Position numbers and translations under genes: made by a program. 64,000 nt of DNA from Celerinatantimonas sp046054195 (GTDB lineage Bacteria; Pseudomonadota; Gammaproteobacteria; Enterobacterales; Celerinatantimonadaceae). The stretch's first letter is position 1. Every line of letters begins with the position of its first letter. The stretch covers positions 62,001-126,000 of the forward strand of contig NZ_JBEQCS010000009.1 in NCBI RefSeq assembly GCF_046054195.1. The letters are read 5' to 3'. This document shows, one piece after another, positions 35,348-43,832 of this stretch. Below the pieces are notes generated by a model that worked only from the letters and a program-made list of their open reading frames with translations, made no database searches and was not told the DNA's origin.

Positions 35348-35893
35348 ATCCGTAATTTAATCAATGATGATGACCGATTGCTCTGCTTATCAAATACAAA
35401 ATTTATAAAAACTGAAAAAATAGCAACTTAATAGATGATTTCATCTAGCCCTCTTTTTTTTACAACTAATTTTGTAAATCTGAGATTTTTTCTGAGGATT
35501 AAATTTAAATTCTAATCAATTGGCATAGGCCATTATCTGACTTAGATTTAAGCAGATTGATAGATGATATGTAGAAACTAGCTATGTAAATTGCGTCCTA
35601 TTTCAATCCCCTGTTTTGTAACAAATTGTAACAATAATATTTCATCTTGAATAAAAATCGTACGAAACCCGCGCGCCAACAGGTTTGGTTGAAAATTCTC
35701 GGTATTTTTACGCCAACCTATTGTTCTTTCAATAAATGCCTACAATCACATTTTTTATTGTCAACTATCGCTATCGTGAAACTGCAACGAGCAAAGGTAG
35801 TAAGAAAACAAGAATGAACCGAAAAGACTGGTTCACAATATTTTTTGTCAAACTTGCTATTTATAAGACCATCAAATAAATGAGGGAATAAGC
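35348..35893. other. Long intergenic region upstream of manXYZ
   Basis: About 545 bases with no ORF of coding quality. It holds the promoter of the mannose PTS operon. One visible signal is a direct repeat ttgtaaca at 35616-35623 and 35626-35633, spaced one helical turn (10 bases), which could bind a regulator. No clear sigma-54 or Mlc site was found. Confidence 0.4.
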
Positions 35894-36847
35894 GTGAGTA
35901 TAGCGATCATTATCGGCACTCATGGCGCAGCCGCCGAACCTCTTCTGCGAAATGCAGAAATGTTAATCGGTGATCAGCAAAACGTGGCCTTCATCGAGTT
36001 TAAACCCGGTGAGAATGCCGAAACACTGGTAGAAAAATATAAAGTTTGTCTGTCCGAGTTAGACACTGAAAAAGGCGTTTTATTTTTAGTGGATACTTGG
36101 GGAGGCAGTCCGTTTAATGCTGCGACGCGTCTTGCCAACGAACATGACGATTATGATGTCATCACTGGCGTTAACATTCCGATGTTAACAGAAACATTTA
36201 TGACCCGTGATGATGACCCTTCACTAAAAGAGCTGATTGAAGTCGCTCTGGAAGCAGGCAGCGGTGGTGTCAAAGCCTTTAAAACAAAATTAGAAGAAAA
36301 AACTCCAGCTCCTAAACCAGCGCCTAAAGCTGCACCAGCGGCAGCAGGTCCAGGTGGACATATGAAAATTGGGTTAGCACGTATTGATGACCGACTGATC
36401 CATGGTCAGGTTGCCACTCGTTGGACCAAAGAAACGGGTGTAAACCGGATTATTGTGGTGAGCGATGAGGTCGCTAAAGATACAGTGCGATCAACATTGT
36501 TAAAACAAGTTGCACCTCCAGGGGTAACAGCACATGTGGTTGATGTTGCCAAAGCAATTCGTGTTTACGACAACCCTAAATATGCTCACGACAAAGTCAT
36601 GCTGCTATTTACTAATCCAACAGATGTCCTCTCACTAGTTGAAGGTGGCGTTGAAATTCCATCAGTAAACATCGGCGGGATGGCATTTAAAACGGGTAAA
36701 ACGCAGGTAAACAATGCCGTTTCTGTTGATGAAAAAGATATCGAATCCTTTAAAGAACTAGATAAAAAAGGAATTGAATTAGAGGTTCGTAAAGTCGCAA
36801 CAGACAGCAGACTGAACATGATGGACCTTATCAAAAAAATTGCCTGA
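35894..36847 (+). CDS. manX: Mannose-family PTS EIIAB component
   Basis: 317 residues, GTG start with GAGGG upstream. EIIA domain first (MSIAIIIGTHGAAAEPLL, phosphorylated His10), then an Ala/Pro-rich hinge (about residues 137-152), then the EIIB domain starting MKIGLARIDDRLIHGQVATR, with the phosphorylated His at residue 170. It passes phosphate from HPr to mannose, glucose or related hexoses entering through ManYZ. It is first in the manX-manY-manZ-yobD operon, as in E. coli. Confidence 0.97.
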   Translation: MSIAIIIGTHGAAAEPLLRNAEMLIGDQQNVAFIEFKPGENAETLVEKYKVCLSELDTEKGVLFLVDTWGGSPFNAATRLANEHDDYDVITGVNIPMLTETFMTRDDDPSLKELIEVALEAGSGGVKAFKTKLEEKTPAPKPAPKAAPAAAGPGGHMKIGLARIDDRLIHGQVATRWTKETGVNRIIVVSDEVAKDTVRSTLLKQVAPPGVTAHVVDVAKAIRVYDNPKYAHDKVMLLFTNPTDVLSLVEGGVEIPSVNIGGMAFKTGKTQVNNAVSVDEKDIESFKELDKKGIELEVRKVATDSRLNMMDLIKKIA

Positions 36848-36899
36848 TAACGGGCAATTGTGAAGGGTTTATGTTCCTTAATGTCTAAGGAGAGATTTC

Positions 36900-37700
36900 A
36901 TGGAAATCACCACATTACAAATTATTTTAGTATTTATTATCGCCTGTCTGGCCGGGTTTAGCTCGATTCTAGACGAATTTCAATTTCACCAACCATTGGT
37001 TGCTTGTACCTTAATCGGGTTAGTTCTGGGGGATATGAAAACCGGGATTATCATCGGTGGTACATTGCAGATGATCGCACTAGGCTGGATGAATATTGGG
37101 GCTGCGGTTGCACCTGATGCAGCGCTTGCTTCGGTTATTTCAACCATTCTGGTCGTCGCTGGCGGACAAAGTGTTGGTGCCGGTATTGCTCTGGCAATTC
37201 CACTAGCAGCAGCAGGCCAAGTTCTGACAATTATTGTTCGTACCATCACAGTGGGCTTCCAGCACGCAGCCGATAAAGCCGCTGATAACGGCAACTTGAG
37301 CGCCATTAGCTGGTTGCACTGCGGCGCTTTGATTTTGCAAGCAATGCGTATCGCAATCCCTGCAACGATTGTTGCGGTGACTGTTGGAACTGAAAGTGTT
37401 CACGCCATGTTGGATGCTATTCCTGAAGTGGTTACCAATGGTTTAACCATCGCAGGTGGCATGATCGTTGTTGTTGGTTATGGCATGGTCATCAACATGA
37501 TGCGCGCCGGTTACCTGATGCCATTTTTCTATTTAGGCTTTGTGGTTGCAGCCTTTACAAACTTCAACTTGGTTGCTCTGGGTGTGTTAGGCGTAGTGAT
37601 GGCTATCGTATACATTCAGTTACACCCTAAATATAACCGTGTCCCTGGACAAGTTGTTCAGAGTCAAGGTGATGAAGATTTAGATAACGAATTGGATTAA
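36900..37700 (+). CDS. manY: Mannose-family PTS EIIC component
   Basis: 266 residues (E. coli ManY 266), hydrophobic. Membrane channel subunit of the mannose PTS. Typical stretches are LAGFSSILDEFQFHQPLVAC, GLVLGDMKTGIIIGGTLQM and LGWMNIGAAVAPDAALASV. It pairs with ManZ (EIID). It lies 52 bases after manX and 15 bases before manZ. In E. coli this complex is also used by phage lambda DNA and some bacteriocins. Confidence 0.97.
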   Translation: MEITTLQIILVFIIACLAGFSSILDEFQFHQPLVACTLIGLVLGDMKTGIIIGGTLQMIALGWMNIGAAVAPDAALASVISTILVVAGGQSVGAGIALAIPLAAAGQVLTIIVRTITVGFQHAADKAADNGNLSAISWLHCGALILQAMRIAIPATIVAVTVGTESVHAMLDAIPEVVTNGLTIAGGMIVVVGYGMVINMMRAGYLMPFFYLGFVVAAFTNFNLVALGVLGVVMAIVYIQLHPKYNRVPGQVVQSQGDEDLDNELD

Positions 37701-37715
37701 CAGGAGCATTGGATC

Positions 37716-38558
37716 ATGGTTGATAATAAACAGAAAAAAATTACCAAATCGGATATTTTCGGGGTATTTCTGCGTTCAAACCTCTTCCAGGGTTCCTGGA
37801 ACTTTGAACGGATGCAGGCACTAGGATTTTGTTTCTCCGTTGTGCCAATGATTCGCCGCCTTTATCCGGAAAATAATGAAGAACGCAAACAGGCTATTCG
37901 CCGCCACCTTGAGTTCTTTAACACTCACCCTTATGTAGCAGCACCTGTTTTAGGTGTAACCATGGCGATGGAAGAACAACGCGCCAATGGTGCCAAAGAA
38001 ATTGACGATGCTGCAATCAACGGGATTAAAGTTGGGTTGATGGGGCCATTCGCTGGTGTGGGCGACCCTGTGTTCTGGGGAACCATGCGACCAGTATTTG
38101 GTGCCTTAGGTGCTGGGATTGCAATGAGTGGCAGTCTGTTAGGTCCTATTTTGTTCTTCTTCTTGTTTAACCTATGCCGTCTGTTAGTTCGCTATTACGG
38201 GGTGGCTTATGGTTATCAAAAAGGGGTGGCAATTGTTCAGGACGTAAGCGGTGGCTTCTTACAAAAACTGACTGAGGGGGCATCGATTCTTGGGCTCTTT
38301 GTCATGGGGGCATTGGTCAACAAATGGACTCACGTAAATATTCCGCTCGTGGTCTCCACAGTTAAAGACCAAACCGGTGGTACCCATGTCACAACAGTTC
38401 AATCGATTCTTGATCAGTTGATGCCAGGACTTGTTCCATTGCTACTGACCTTAGGTTGTATGTGGCTGATGCGTAAAAACGTCAACCCATTGGTAATCAT
38501 CTTAGGATTCTTTGTCATTGGGATCATTGGTTACTGGATTGGCCTGTTGGGTCTGTAA
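37716..38558 (+). CDS. manZ: Mannose-family PTS EIID component
   Basis: 280 residues (E. coli ManZ 283-286). Its signature features are FLRSNLFQGSWNFERMQALG, then FCFSVVPMIRRLYP, NTHPYVAAPVLGVTMAMEEQ and GPFAGVGDPVFWGTMRP. It is the second membrane subunit of the mannose PTS channel and is specific to this PTS family. It follows manY by 15 bases. Confidence 0.97.
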   Translation: MVDNKQKKITKSDIFGVFLRSNLFQGSWNFERMQALGFCFSVVPMIRRLYPENNEERKQAIRRHLEFFNTHPYVAAPVLGVTMAMEEQRANGAKEIDDAAINGIKVGLMGPFAGVGDPVFWGTMRPVFGALGAGIAMSGSLLGPILFFFLFNLCRLLVRYYGVAYGYQKGVAIVQDVSGGFLQKLTEGASILGLFVMGALVNKWTHVNIPLVVSTVKDQTGGTHVTTVQSILDQLMPGLVPLLLTLGCMWLMRKNVNPLVIILGFFVIGIIGYWIGLLGL

Positions 38559-38626
38559 TAAACTCTTAAATTAGCCGGGGCATTTGTCCCGGTTAATCAT
38601 AGATAAAACGACGAAGTGAGGATGTT

Positions 38627-39121
38627 ATGTCATTAACGGATTGGGTCTTATTAGGTTGTATCGTGTTAATGCTCGCTTATGCCATTTATGATGAATTCAT
38701 CATGCCTAGACGCCGAGGGAAAACAATACTACGCGTTCAGCTATTGAGAAAAACCCGCCTCGATTGCCTTATTTTTGTCGCTCTAATTGGTATTTTGCTC
38801 TATCAGAACATCACCACAGGTGGCACCACTTTCACCACCTATTTGCTTGCAACCGTTGCACTTGTGGCAATTTATCTGGCGTATATTCGCCCACCAAAAA
38901 TGTTATTTAAGCCCGAAGGTTTTTTCTTTGCGAATGCATTTATTGCCTACAATCGTATTAAAAGCATGAAACTGACTGAAGATGGCGTACTAGTTTTTGG
39001 CTTAAACAGTGGCAACCTTCCTGTCGAACTACACCGAATCGATGATTTAGACCAAATCACCGCGCTGTTTTCCCCAACCGAGAGCCAAACACCAACACTC
39101 ACGGAAAAACTTGCTAAATAG
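38627..39121 (+). CDS. yobD: DUF986 family membrane protein YobD
   Basis: 164 residues with three hydrophobic segments in the first 90 (LTDWVLLGCIVLMLAYAIYD; LDCLIFVALIGILLYQNIT; YLLATVALVAIYLAYI) and a soluble C-terminus containing FKPEGFFFANAFIAYNRIKS. It matches E. coli YobD, which is also encoded after manXYZ. The job is unknown; constant linkage suggests a role with the mannose PTS. A 68-base gap separates it from manZ. Confidence 0.9.
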   Translation: MSLTDWVLLGCIVLMLAYAIYDEFIMPRRRGKTILRVQLLRKTRLDCLIFVALIGILLYQNITTGGTTFTTYLLATVALVAIYLAYIRPPKMLFKPEGFFFANAFIAYNRIKSMKLTEDGVLVFGLNSGNLPVELHRIDDLDQITALFSPTESQTPTLTEKLAK

Positions 39122-39240
39122 TGTTTCGGTTACATGGCTTATCGATAAACTACTTTATTTTATAAATATGTCCGTTAAACTGAATAAAATTGCCAGTTAA
39201 CATGATGGTTTAACGACAGATATATTTATACAGGGACGAT

Positions 39241-39666
39241 ATGCGCATTGTAAGTTTAATTAGCTTATCTTTTGCCGCTGCCACGCTTTTAGCCGGCTGC
39301 AACGGATATCCGCCACCGCTTGACCCAAATACATTGGATCAAACCAACTGGAAAGCAACGTCACCTTATGATGCCAGAGAGTTTGTCGAATTTAAGCTCG
39401 TCAAAACAAATAATTCATTAGGGCTTTATGGCCATGGTGGATGTCATCGACTGGCTGGCGTTATGCAGATAACAGGCAACCGAATTAGTCTGGCAACACC
39501 ATTGGTTGACCGGCCCATTAAAAACTGCGAGCGCGGCCGTGAATTTATGGTCAAACGCTATATCAACGCAATCAAACAAGGGCTTATTTTTGATAGCGGA
39601 GCCTTTTATACCAGCGATGGCAGTGTGATGTTTATTGAACAGAAAAAATCAGTTAGTGCGAACTAA
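39241..39666 (+). CDS. Small lipoprotein with META/HslJ-like domain
   Basis: 141 residues. The signal peptide ends in a lipobox, LLAGC (Cys20), followed by Asn at +2, so it is likely to be sorted to the outer membrane. The rest (LDQTNWKATSPYDAREFVEF; GHGGCHRLAGVMQI) resembles the META domain of HslJ-type proteins, with the typical GxxGCN/H-like turn. The function is unknown. It is a single gene convergent with zntR, with only 4 bases between the two stops. Confidence 0.65.
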   Translation: MRIVSLISLSFAAATLLAGCNGYPPPLDPNTLDQTNWKATSPYDAREFVEFKLVKTNNSLGLYGHGGCHRLAGVMQITGNRISLATPLVDRPIKNCERGREFMVKRYINAIKQGLIFDSGAFYTSDGSVMFIEQKKSVSAN

Positions 39667-39670
39667 CATC

Positions 39671-40108
39671 TCATTCATGATGGTGATGTTCGACATGGCG
39701 TTCACCTAAAATATCATCCAGCGTCTCTAGAATCGCACAATGGGTGGCACTTTCATCGCCGCCACAGCAGGTCTCGCTTAAATCAGATAACGAGGCTTCA
39801 AAGCTTTTAAGCTCCTCTATCTGATCCCGCACAATCGCTAATTTATTATCAACCACCTGACGGACATCTCGACAGGATAACTGTTCGCGATTTTCTCGTA
39901 TCGCGACCATTTCCAGCATATCCGAATTAGAAAGGCCTGCGTTTTTACCACGCAAAATAAAGCGTAGCCGCCCCAAATCCTGATCACTATAAAGCCGATA
40001 GCCGTTAGCTGCGCGAGAAGGTTCTTTAAGCAGTCCTTCTTTTTCATAAAAGCGAATCGTTTCTGTGCTTACCCCACAGAGTTTGGCTAATTCACCGATC
40101 TGATACAT
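39671..40108 (-). CDS. zntR: Zn(II)-responsive MerR family regulator ZntR
   Basis: 145 residues (E. coli ZntR 141). The N-terminal winged helix MYQIGELAKLCGVSTETIRF is followed by YEKEGLLKEPSRAANGYRLY. Metal ligands of the ZntR type are present: a Cys in LSCRDVRQVVDNKL (about residue 79), CCGG (about 115) and THC (about 124), and a His-rich tail HVEHHHHE. It should activate a zinc/cadmium exporter such as zntA, which is not in the window. An upstream promoter with a 20-base spacer fits autoregulation. Confidence 0.9.
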   Translation of the reverse strand: MYQIGELAKLCGVSTETIRFYEKEGLLKEPSRAANGYRLYSDQDLGRLRFILRGKNAGLSNSDMLEMVAIRENREQLSCRDVRQVVDNKLAIVRDQIEELKSFEASLSDLSETCCGGDESATHCAILETLDDILGERHVEHHHHE

Positions 40109-40160
40109 ATTTGCTCCTTGGCCAATTTACCTCTAGGTGATAAATCATCAACATAACTTA

Positions 40161-40192
40161 AGTATAAACCTTAAACAGTGCTCCAAAGTCAA
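40161..40192 (-). promoter_or_regulatory. MerR-type promoter of zntR
   Basis: On the minus strand, -35 TTGACT (40187-40192) and -10 TATACT (40161-40166) are separated by 20 bases, longer than the normal 17. This is the layout of promoters that MerR/ZntR proteins untwist. The spacer has an imperfect dyad (ACTTTGGA ... TTTAAGGT). It is 53-84 bases upstream of zntR. Confidence 0.6.
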
Positions 40193-40338
40193 CCCATACA
40201 GTTCGTCTAATTGACAATAAACAAGGATTTTTTTTGCTGATAATCGCCTTTAGCCCCCGTTTTCGGTTACCATTAGAGGGTTCTATAGGCAGTCCCCCCT
40301 GCCCTCAATTTTGAAAACATCAGAGGAATACACTCGCA

Positions 40339-41931
40339 ATGGAAAACGCTCGACCAATTCGACGTGCGCTAATTAGCGTTTCCGACAAAACAGGTATTGT
40401 AGATTTTGCTCGTGCTTTAAGTGAGCGCGATATCGAAATCTTGTCAACCGGAGGCACCTGTAAGTTACTCAGTGACAATGGCATTGCCGTCGTTGAAGTA
40501 TCTGATTATACAGGTCACCCAGAAATGATGGATGGACGAGTCAAAACGCTCCATCCGAAAATTCATGGAGGGATCCTCGGACGCAGAGGAATCGATGATG
40601 ACGTGATGACAGAGCATCAAATCGAACCTATCGACATGGTCGTCGTTAACCTGTATCCATTTGCGCAAACGGTAGCAAATCCAGATTGCTCACTCGAAGA
40701 TGCGATTGAAAACATCGATATTGGCGGTCCAACCATGGTTCGCAGCGCAGCGAAAAACCACAAAGATGTCGCAATTGTGGTCAACAGCTGTGATTATCAA
40801 CGCGTTCTCGAAGAGATGATTGCCAATAATAACTCGCTTAACGCTCAAACCCGTTTTGATCTAGCGGTCGCTGCATTTGAACACACAGCGGCATACGATG
40901 GAATGATCGCAAACTATTTCGGCACCATGGTACCAAGCTATGGCAAAGCACAAGAGAACGATCCGTCATCGAAATTCCCTCGCACCATCAACTTCCAATT
41001 TAAGAAAAAACAAGACATGCGCTATGGTGAAAACAGCCATCAGCAAGCCGCTTTTTATGTGGAAGATGAAACACCAGCGGGCTCTGTCGCCAGTGCCAAA
41101 CAGTTGCAAGGTAAGGCTCTGTCTTATAACAATATCGCCGATACTGACTCAGCGCTTGAATGTGTGAAAGAATTCGAAGAACCTGCGTGCGTTATCGTTA
41201 AACATGCCAACCCTTGTGGCGTTGCCATTGCCGATGATATTTTAACTGCATATCAGCGTGCATTTTCAACTGACCCAACTTCATCATTCGGTGGCATTAT
41301 CGCCTTCAACCGCGAATTAGACGCAGACACTGCCGAAGCGATTATCAGCCGTCAATTTGTCGAAGTTATTATCGCACCAAGTGTGAGCAGCGATGCCAGA
41401 CAGATTGTTGCAGCTAAAAAGAACGTTCGTCTGTTAGAAGCAGGTGCTTGGCAAGGCAAGGCGCAAGGTTATCAGTTAAAACGCGTCAATGGCGGTTTGT
41501 TAGTTCAAGACCGTGACACAGGCATGGTGCCAAAAGATGCGCTTAAAGTTGTCACCAAACGTACCCCAACAGAACAAGAGCTTAATGATGCTTTATTCTG
41601 CTGGAAAGTTGCCAAATTTGTAAAATCAAATGCCATCGTTTACGCCAAAGATCATATGACGATTGGTGTCGGTGCCGGCCAGATGAGCCGCGTTTATAGC
41701 GCTAAAATCGCTGGGATCAAAGCCCACGATGAAGGCTTAGAAGTTGCTGGAAGCGTGATGGCATCAGATGCCTTCTTCCCATTTCGCGACGGTATTGATG
41801 CAGCAGCAGAAGCTGGCGTGACTTGTGTCATCCAGCCTGGCGGCTCAATTCGTGATGAAGAAGTCATCGCCGCAGCAGATGAACATAACATCGCAATGGT
41901 CTTTACCGGAATGCGCCACTTTTTCCATTAA
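40339..41931 (+). CDS. purH: AICAR transformylase / IMP cyclohydrolase
   Basis: 530 residues (E. coli PurH 529). A bifunctional enzyme for the last two steps of IMP synthesis. The N-terminal IMP cyclohydrolase domain (RRALISVSDKTGIVDFARAL; GRVKTLHPKIHGGILGRRG) is followed by the transformylase domain with LRYGENSHQQAA-like DMRYGENSHQQAAFY and KHANPCGVAI (about residue 290). It is followed by purD after a 45-base gap with a hairpin. Confidence 0.98.
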   Translation: MENARPIRRALISVSDKTGIVDFARALSERDIEILSTGGTCKLLSDNGIAVVEVSDYTGHPEMMDGRVKTLHPKIHGGILGRRGIDDDVMTEHQIEPIDMVVVNLYPFAQTVANPDCSLEDAIENIDIGGPTMVRSAAKNHKDVAIVVNSCDYQRVLEEMIANNNSLNAQTRFDLAVAAFEHTAAYDGMIANYFGTMVPSYGKAQENDPSSKFPRTINFQFKKKQDMRYGENSHQQAAFYVEDETPAGSVASAKQLQGKALSYNNIADTDSALECVKEFEEPACVIVKHANPCGVAIADDILTAYQRAFSTDPTSSFGGIIAFNRELDADTAEAIISRQFVEVIIAPSVSSDARQIVAAKKNVRLLEAGAWQGKAQGYQLKRVNGGLLVQDRDTGMVPKDALKVVTKRTPTEQELNDALFCWKVAKFVKSNAIVYAKDHMTIGVGAGQMSRVYSAKIAGIKAHDEGLEVAGSVMASDAFFPFRDGIDAAAEAGVTCVIQPGGSIRDEEVIAAADEHNIAMVFTGMRHFFH

Positions 41932-41938
41932 TTGACGC

Positions 41939-41966
41939 ATGGCTGAGTGCCAATATGCTCAGCCAT
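41939..41966 (+). other. Intercistronic hairpin between purH and purD
   Basis: 9-bp perfect stem atggctgag (41939-41947) / ctcagccat (41958-41966), 10-base loop. It ends right before the purD ribosome binding site (taggag). There is no T-run. It may affect purD translation or mRNA stability. Confidence 0.55.
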
Positions 41967-41976
41967 TAGGAGCACT

Positions 41977-43278
41977 ATGAACGTTTTAATCATTGGCGGC
42001 GGTGGCCGCGAACACGCATTGGCCTGGAAAGCAGCCCAATCGCCCAATGTTACCCAAGTTTTTGTCGCCCCTGGCAATGCCGGTACCGCTCAAGAACCTA
42101 AAATTACGAACGTCGCCATTGCCGCTGACGCGGTTGATGAGTTACTTGAGTTTGCGAAAAACAATGCCATTGACTTAACAATTGTGGGTCCAGAAGCACC
42201 ACTGGTCATCGGCGTGGTGGATAAATTCCAAGCCGCTGGGCAAGCGATTTTTGGTCCAACTCAAGCAGCAGCACAATTAGAAGGCTCAAAAGCATTTACC
42301 AAGGATTTTCTGGCTCGCCATAACATTCCAAGTGCAGCCTATCAAACCTTTAGTGAAGTTGAACCAGCACTGGCTTACTTGCATCTGCAAGGTGCACCTA
42401 TCGTCATTAAGGCAGATGGATTAGCAGCAGGTAAAGGTGTTGTGGTCGCCATGAGCGAAGATGAAGCCGAAGAAGCAATTCGCGATATGCTCTCTGGTAA
42501 TCGCTTTGGTGATGCCGGCTCTCGAGTCGTTATTGAAGAATTTCTCGAAGGTGAAGAAGCCAGCTTTATTGTGATGGTCGATGGCGAACATGTGCTGCCG
42601 ATGGCAACCAGTCAAGATCACAAACGTGTTGGTGATGGCGACACTGGCCCCAATACGGGTGGAATGGGTGCTTATTCACCTGCACCAGTTGTGACCGATG
42701 CCGTTTATCAACGGATTATGGATGAGGTCATTTGGCCGACGGTAAAAGCGATGGCGAGCGAAGGCAATCCATATACTGGCTTTTTATATGCCGGATTGAT
42801 GATAAGCGAAGCTGGTGAACCTAAAGTCATTGAATATAACTGCCGATTTGGTGACCCTGAAACGCAGCCAATCATGATGCGGTTACAATCTGACTTAGTC
42901 GGGCTGTGTCAGGCCGCACTAGATAAAAACTTAGACAAAGTCGAAGCTAAATTTGCGCCTCAGCCAGCAGTTGGCGTTGTCATTGCAGCCGGTGGTTATC
43001 CGGGCAGCTACAATAAAGGGGATGTTATTAGCGGTCTACCTGAGCTTGCAGCTCCTGGAGAAGCGGTTGAAAGTAAAGTCTTTCAAGCAGGAACTAAGTT
43101 TAACGACCAGCAACAAACGGTAACCAATGGCGGACGCGTTTTATGTGTAACTGCATTAGGTAACTCAGTGCAAGATGCGCAGCAAAAAGCATACGCTCAA
43201 GTAAAAACGATCCAATGGGATCAATGTTACTATCGCAATGATATTGCATATCGAGCAATTGCTCGAGAAAACAGCTAA
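41977..43278 (+). CDS. purD: Phosphoribosylamine-glycine ligase
   Basis: 433 residues from ATG 41977 (TAGGAG upstream), close to E. coli PurD (429). An ATP-grasp enzyme that makes GAR from phosphoribosylamine and glycine. It starts MNVLIIGGGGREHALAWKAA and has IVGPEAPLVIGVVD, KADGLAAGKGVVVA, and DHKRVGDGDTGPNTGGMGAY (about residue 210). It forms an operon with purH and ends at a strong terminator. Confidence 0.98.
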   Translation: MNVLIIGGGGREHALAWKAAQSPNVTQVFVAPGNAGTAQEPKITNVAIAADAVDELLEFAKNNAIDLTIVGPEAPLVIGVVDKFQAAGQAIFGPTQAAAQLEGSKAFTKDFLARHNIPSAAYQTFSEVEPALAYLHLQGAPIVIKADGLAAGKGVVVAMSEDEAEEAIRDMLSGNRFGDAGSRVVIEEFLEGEEASFIVMVDGEHVLPMATSQDHKRVGDGDTGPNTGGMGAYSPAPVVTDAVYQRIMDEVIWPTVKAMASEGNPYTGFLYAGLMISEAGEPKVIEYNCRFGDPETQPIMMRLQSDLVGLCQAALDKNLDKVEAKFAPQPAVGVVIAAGGYPGSYNKGDVISGLPELAAPGEAVESKVFQAGTKFNDQQQTVTNGGRVLCVTALGNSVQDAQQKAYAQVKTIQWDQCYYRNDIAYRAIARENS

Positions 43279-43287
43279 ATACCTTTC

Positions 43288-43314
43288 AAACTGGCCTATT
43301 TTAGGCCAGTTTTC
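43288..43314 (+). terminator. purHD terminator
   Basis: 10-bp stem aaactggcct (43288-43297) / aggccagttt (43303-43312) with a 5-base loop and a short T-run, 10 bases past the purD stop. Confidence 0.85.
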
Positions 43315-43557
43315 CCCTATCCCTAGCAACTTTCTGTGTTCTTAATAAAGTACTTTTTAATTAAAACTTTTTGGTGAAAAAGCCTCTATGCTTAGAAGAA
43401 AATAACCTAAAAAATCCACTTTTTCTTCTTTACTACCCCCGCGACTATTGCGACTATGAGCTTGTCACGTGAGCATATCTCACGTTGTAACTGGGTGGTT
43501 TGTCCTCATCCCACAGACTGCCCATGATCTATTTTGATTGTTTTGGAGTGATAGGGA

Positions 43558-43746
43558 ATGAAACGATCTAATCGCCCTCAATTTGATGATGAAGACTGGA
43601 TGGACGAGGATGATGACCGCAAACATGCTCGTAAAAGTCATCAAGACCATCGCGGTCGCTCAAAAGGGCAAGCGCGCCGTGGTATTGAAGATTACCTGGA
43701 GCAGAAACAGCTGCGGGAATATTTGCGTGAGGGATATGACGATTAA
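43558..43746 (+). CDS. Small charged protein, PA3496 family
   Basis: 62 residues, very rich in Asp, Glu, Arg and Lys (FDDEDWMDEDDDRKHARKSH). The C-terminus, RRGIEDYLEQKQLREYLRE, matches the short PA3496 family (named as a putative envelope integrity protein); the RRxIEDYLEQK stretch is the conserved part. No membrane segment or signal peptide. A GGAG lies 12 bases before the ATG and a strong terminator follows, so it is a real single gene. Its action is unknown. Confidence 0.75.
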   Translation: MKRSNRPQFDDEDWMDEDDDRKHARKSHQDHRGRSKGQARRGIEDYLEQKQLREYLREGYDD

Positions 43747-43785
43747 TAACTAGACTCTACAACTTAGAAGCCATTAAGATCAATG

Positions 43786-43812
43786 AGGCCCGCTTTATAA
43801 GCGGGCCTTTCT
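43786..43812. terminator. Terminator between the small gene and sglT
   Basis: 10-bp stem aggcccgctt (43786-43795) / aagcgggcct (43799-43808), 3-base loop, then a T-run (tt cttttat). It serves the plus-strand gene and may also stop sglT transcripts. Confidence 0.85.
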
Positions 43813-43832
43813 TTTATCTCGATAACAACGCT

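Noticed and set aside
40230..40338. Possible PurR box upstream of purH (cccccgttttcggtt region)
   Set aside because: The match to the PurR consensus needs a base insertion; it is too weak to claim.
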